From contig JAAMXP010000218.1 in assembly GCA_019693395.1 (NCBI GenBank), forward strand, positions 1-11,316: 11,316 nucleotides of DNA. The letters run 5' to 3'. This DNA comes from Ettlia oleoabundans (taxonomy: Eukaryota > Chlorophyta > Chlorophyceae > Chlamydomonadales). The position numbers were made by a program, and so were the translations under genes. This document shows positions 8,601 through 11,316 of the stretch, piece after piece (the stretch's first letter is position 1; every line of letters starts with the position of its first letter). The notes beneath the pieces are model-generated. The model saw only the letters and a program-made list of their open reading frames with translations. It did not search any database and was not told the origin of the DNA.

Positions 8601-10800
8601 CCGGGATGGGGCCACCGGCAGCATAGGCGTAGGGGCGGCAGCGCATGGCTTTGCCTCGGAGCTTCCCAGGGAGGTGCAGCAAGAGATGCTGGCTGGCGCC
8701 CCTCCCCCACAGGTGTGCAGGTGGCACATGTTTGCATGCCTGGAATGTGTACATCTTGCCCAGCCTAGCGGGACTTACGCAACAAAAGTTAGTGGTAAGA
8801 GACAGTCGCGCACAGCTGAAAGTGCCTCCACTTAGGTTGCTGATGCGCCTACTGCTTACTGTCACTGTCTGGCTACAACTTGCAGTTGTTTTCCCACCTT
8901 GCCGTTCTCTCGCTCAACGTTCACCTGTTCGTGCTCCACCACCTGTCCCTGCAGGAGGTCGAGTACGGGCTGGGCCTGCCGTGCACCTCCCCCACAGCCC
9001 TGGAGCTGCACCACCAGCCGGTTCCGCCTGTCCACCTGGCCGCACCCCGGCAGGGCTTTGCCGATAGGGAGGACCAGCGTGGGGTGATGCGGGAGGGGCA
9101 GGTTGCTCTGGAGGCGGCGCTGCACGGCAGCTTTGGGGGCAGGCTGGCGGAGAGGCAGCAGGTGAGTGGCGGCTGTGCTGGCTGCATTACGACTGGCTCT
9201 GTGGGTTGTGGGTAACCTGTTGGCGGATAGGGAATAGGGCCGACCTGATTGAGGAACCAGCTTGATGTAAAAACGTTTCTGCAGTGCTTTGTCTGTGACA
9301 ACTGATTTGTGGTTCATGTTGCACAAACTCCCACGACTGATGCCCTGACCCGCAGGGGCCCCAGACTGCGGCCCAGCGGCCGGGCAGCACCCTGCCGGCT
9401 GGCTCGAGCCCGGGTGATGCTGTCCAGCATCATGGTCCTCATCAGCACACCCTACGCCAGCCCATCCCTGGTGCCGGCACTGCAGCAGCGCGAGTAGCAG
9501 CAGCAGTGCCTGATGAGCGATTGGAGGAAGAGTTTCAGGCAGCCGCTCGCCGCCACAGGGACAGCGTAGGGCCAGCTGCCAATGGTAGTGCCGAATTGGG
9601 ACCAGCTGGTGTTGGAGGCGGTGGCACTGCTGACTTGGCGGCAGCCGGCGGCAGTGCTGCTGTAGTGCCACCTGGCACTGGCTTCCCTGACAGGATGGTG
9701 CAGGCGGTTGATGATTCCAGCACCAAGGCGCTGCCACGTCAGGGTGGTGGTGACCATGGGCGGGGGCAAGGCGGACCGCCCGACAAGGTTGACTCCCAAC
9801 CCCCTTTTTTTTGAGCTACAACCTTCCTCTTTGCCTTCCTCTTTGCCTTACCCGTCAACTCATAAATTGCACACTTCTTGCGTAACGATGCATGCATTCC
9901 CCTGTTATTGGATATGCATGGTGATTGCGCATAAGCCTCATCACACCCGTTTATTGCTGCATCGCCCGTACATGCCCGTCAATTCCTGCAGGGAAACACA
10001 CAAGATGAGTCAGCACCCAACTGGGAGGAGCTGCTGCGCCCCTCGCTGCTGCCTGAGCCTGTGGCTGAACTGACTGAGGACCCTCTTGCCTACCCGCAGC
10101 ATGGCAGCAACAGAAACAGCCAGCAGGCGGGGGCGTCAACAGTGCCAGGCAGCGCCCACAAGCCCAGGACGGCCGGCAGGCTTCCAACAGGCATGGCTAA
10201 AGGTGCCGCAATCGGAGGTGGTGGTGGTGCAAGCAGCGGAGCTGGTAATGCCGGCGGTGCTGCCTTCTCAGCAGCGGGCAATGTGGCGCTGATGGTGGGC
10301 ATGGTACAGCCTGCGGTGGCTGGCGACATCCAGGCTGGCGCTGCGCTGGCGGGGCGGCTGGACAGCGTGGAGCGCATGCTGGATGAGCAGGAAGCGCAGG
10401 TGGGTTGTTAAAGGGGTAAGGGGAGGGGTGCAGAGGTTGTTGCGGGGCAGGCGGCAAGGGTCTGGTCGGCAGTGGGTGGGGCGGCGGGCCTGGAGGTTGG
10501 ACGCTTTCTGGTGCGGGGCTAGCTGCATTCCAGTGCCCTACCATATTTTGCTGTAACAGTGCTTGAATGCATGTCACCGTACTGCTTTGAAACACGATTG
10601 AATGTTGGCAACTTGCTGAGCGGCGCAAGTTTTGGTTTGTGTAGGAGATGCACCACCGGGCCGGCGGGCAGGGGGCGGGCAGGGGCAAGCAGCAGCAGCA
10701 GGGGCAGGGGGCACCAGTGGTGGTGGCGTACAACAATGAAGCTGCTAACCTGGCGCCTGCGCCAATGCAGTCAGCAGCGCCGGAGCTGGCTGAGCAATAG
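5645..10800 (+). CDS. CD2BP2: CD2BP2/Lin1-like U5 snRNP protein with long low-complexity C-terminus and no visible GYF domain, 13 exons
   Basis: CD2BP2/Lin1 (U5-52K) is a nuclear assembly factor of the U5 snRNP. Exons: 5645-5759, 5864-5959, 6194-6306, 6455-6541, 6685-6766, 7061-7220, 7595-7689, 7982-8020, 8216-8712, 8955-9161, 9356-9787, 9992-10399, 10645-10800 (TAG 10798-10800). All are GT-AG and in frame, giving 828 residues. The ATG is chosen because TAA lies three codons upstream in frame. Family blocks are an acidic run (15-19) and basic KRPRTR (22-27); EPFHLHRELEEGYFDPSGTY (128-147) ending in AWLDSID (158-164); LLQPGETVLAAFRRLAGG (206-223); and EFQQLTEASEVLFDHG then VYTSVREELE (257-285). 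These match CD2BP2 in order and spacing. Residues 290-828 are Gly/Ala/Pro/Gln-rich. Animal and yeast members are about 340 residues and end in a GYF domain; no WxY...GPF pattern is seen here. Weak spots are the donor GTTGAC at 9788 and the exon 10 start, where 8886 is also in frame. Exons 1-9 are secure; 10-13 rest on frame continuity. Confidence 0.82.
7333..7365 (+). repeat. Bulged hairpin in intron 6 of the CD2BP2-like gene
   Basis: The arms AGGCA plus AGGCTC (7333-7343) pair with GAGCCT (7350-7355) and TGCCT (7361-7365). The 6-base loop is GGGGCT and there is a 5-base bulge on the 3' side. The hairpin sits in the 374-base intron 7221-7594, the longest in this gene. No RNA family is recognised. 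Confidence 0.5.
8886..8954 (+). other. Pyrimidine tract or alternative first part of exon 10 (69 bases)
   Basis: Two acceptors in the same phase flank this segment: CTTGCAG ending 8885 and CCCTGCAG ending 8954. The segment is pyrimidine-rich like the 3' end of an intron, so the model starts exon 10 at 8955. It has no stop, however, and would add 23 mostly hydrophobic residues beginning LFSHLAVLSL if the upstream acceptor is used. Confidence 0.55.
9824..9847 (+). repeat. Perfect 12-bp tandem duplication in intron 11
   Basis: TTCCTCTTTGCC occurs at 9824-9835 and 9836-9847, inside intron 9788-9991 of the CD2BP2-like gene. It is pyrimidine-rich and may contribute to 3' splice-site recognition. 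Confidence 0.85.
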
Positions 10801-11316
10801 GTTGGGCTCGTACCAAGGCCTGCCGAGCACTCGGGCGCTTTCACCTGTTATAAGAAGATTCAAATTTGAAACGTTCCTGGCTGGCTGGCTGGCTGGCTTA
10901 GGAGGAGGCCATCATGCAAAAGCAGTGCATTACAAAGGGGTGGATGGGTGGGGCAACTGCTCATACGCAGGCTATACCAGACACAATGGGTTGGGATTTG
11001 TCAATAAATAGGAACGAAAGGAATCCAATACACACGTGTGTGACAAAAAAGGAAAGCATGACCCGCCAGCATCTTTCCACGAGCACAAAGCACCGAGGGA
11101 GATGAGTGGGCGGAAGGCGCTGTCCTGTATCGGGGCTGGCACCAAGAAATGAATGGGGGATACATTACGCAGGACAAGTCTGCTGAGAGACCTCTGATAC
11201 TGCCACCACTGAGGGTGCGCAAGAGGCATATACAAAATATATGTTTATCAAGGGAGAAACAATGGTGGTGGTGGTGGTAGGGGATGAGGGTTGAGGGGTG
11301 GTGTGTGTGTGTGGGG
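10801..11316 (+). other. Downstream region of the CD2BP2-like gene: likely 3' UTR and simple repeats
   Basis: No gene is recognised on either strand. The only poly(A)-like signal is AATAAA at 11003-11008, about 200 bases after the stop; TGTAA is absent on the + strand. Other contents are the palindrome TTCAAATTTGAA (10859-10870), five CTGG units (10877-10896), five TGG units (11263-11277) and six GT units (11301-11312). A TGTAA on the - strand (10934-10930) would fit the 3' end of a convergent gene beyond the window, but no coding evidence supports one. Confidence 0.55.
11003..11008 (+). promoter_or_regulatory. AATAAA, candidate poly(A) signal of the CD2BP2-like gene
   Basis: This is an exact AATAAA about 200 bases after the TAG at 10798. 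It is the standard eukaryotic hexamer, but many green algae use TGTAA instead, so its use here is uncertain. Confidence 0.35.

Noticed and set aside
8131..8835. Independent 234-codon gene starting inside the CD2BP2-like gene
   Set aside because: The first residues lie in intron 8 and the open frame is exon 9, which joins in frame to exon 8 to complete the conserved block EFQQLTEASEVLF.
8862..9737. Long minus-strand open frame of 291 codons
   Set aside because: It runs antisense to exons 10 and 11 and their intron, is rich in Gln/Pro/His as expected of a GC-rich shadow, and has no family motif.
10972..11235. Minus-strand 87-codon open frame at the right edge, possible convergent gene
   Set aside because: No motif and a repeat-rich setting; the only hint is a minus-strand TGTAA near 10930, which is too little to call a gene.

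Overview
The window looks like nuclear DNA from a green alga (chlorophyte), most likely Chlorophyceae. Three things point there. It is fairly GC-rich and extremely intron-dense: about 24 introns of roughly 100-375 bases interrupt two genes. The splice donors are strongly GTG-type (G at +3 in most introns) and the acceptors are pyrimidine tracts ending in (T/C)GCAG. The first gene encodes a plastid starch-synthesis enzyme. The species cannot be named from the sequence.

Layout, all on the + strand. (1) Bases 33-3955 hold the last twelve exons of a starch synthase of the SSII type. These encode the C-terminal 398 residues and the stop; the 5' end lies outside the window. (2) Bases 3956-5644 are an intergenic stretch of about 1.7 kb without a recognisable gene. 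It must hold the 3' end of the starch synthase transcript and the promoter of the next gene. (3) Bases 5645-10800 hold a complete 13-exon gene of about 828 codons. Its N-terminal third matches CD2BP2/Lin1, the U5 snRNP-52K protein of the spliceosome. Its C-terminal two thirds are a low-complexity Gly/Ala/Pro/Gln-rich extension, and no GYF domain is visible. (4) Bases 10801-11316 are downstream sequence with an AATAAA and several simple repeats.

Both gene models were built by hand. Every splice junction keeps frame with GT-AG borders, and the joined proteins read continuously through family motifs, so the models are strong for the conserved parts. They are weaker for the C-terminal exons of gene 2. 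The genes are head to tail and functionally unrelated: plastid polysaccharide synthesis and nuclear pre-mRNA splicing. I see no mobile element, CRISPR array, RNA gene or specialised cluster. The most notable points are the GYF-less, greatly extended CD2BP2-like protein with a run of skippable phase-0 exons, a coding-like open frame inside a starch synthase intron, dinucleotide repeats sitting exactly on splice sites, and G-runs concentrated within introns.
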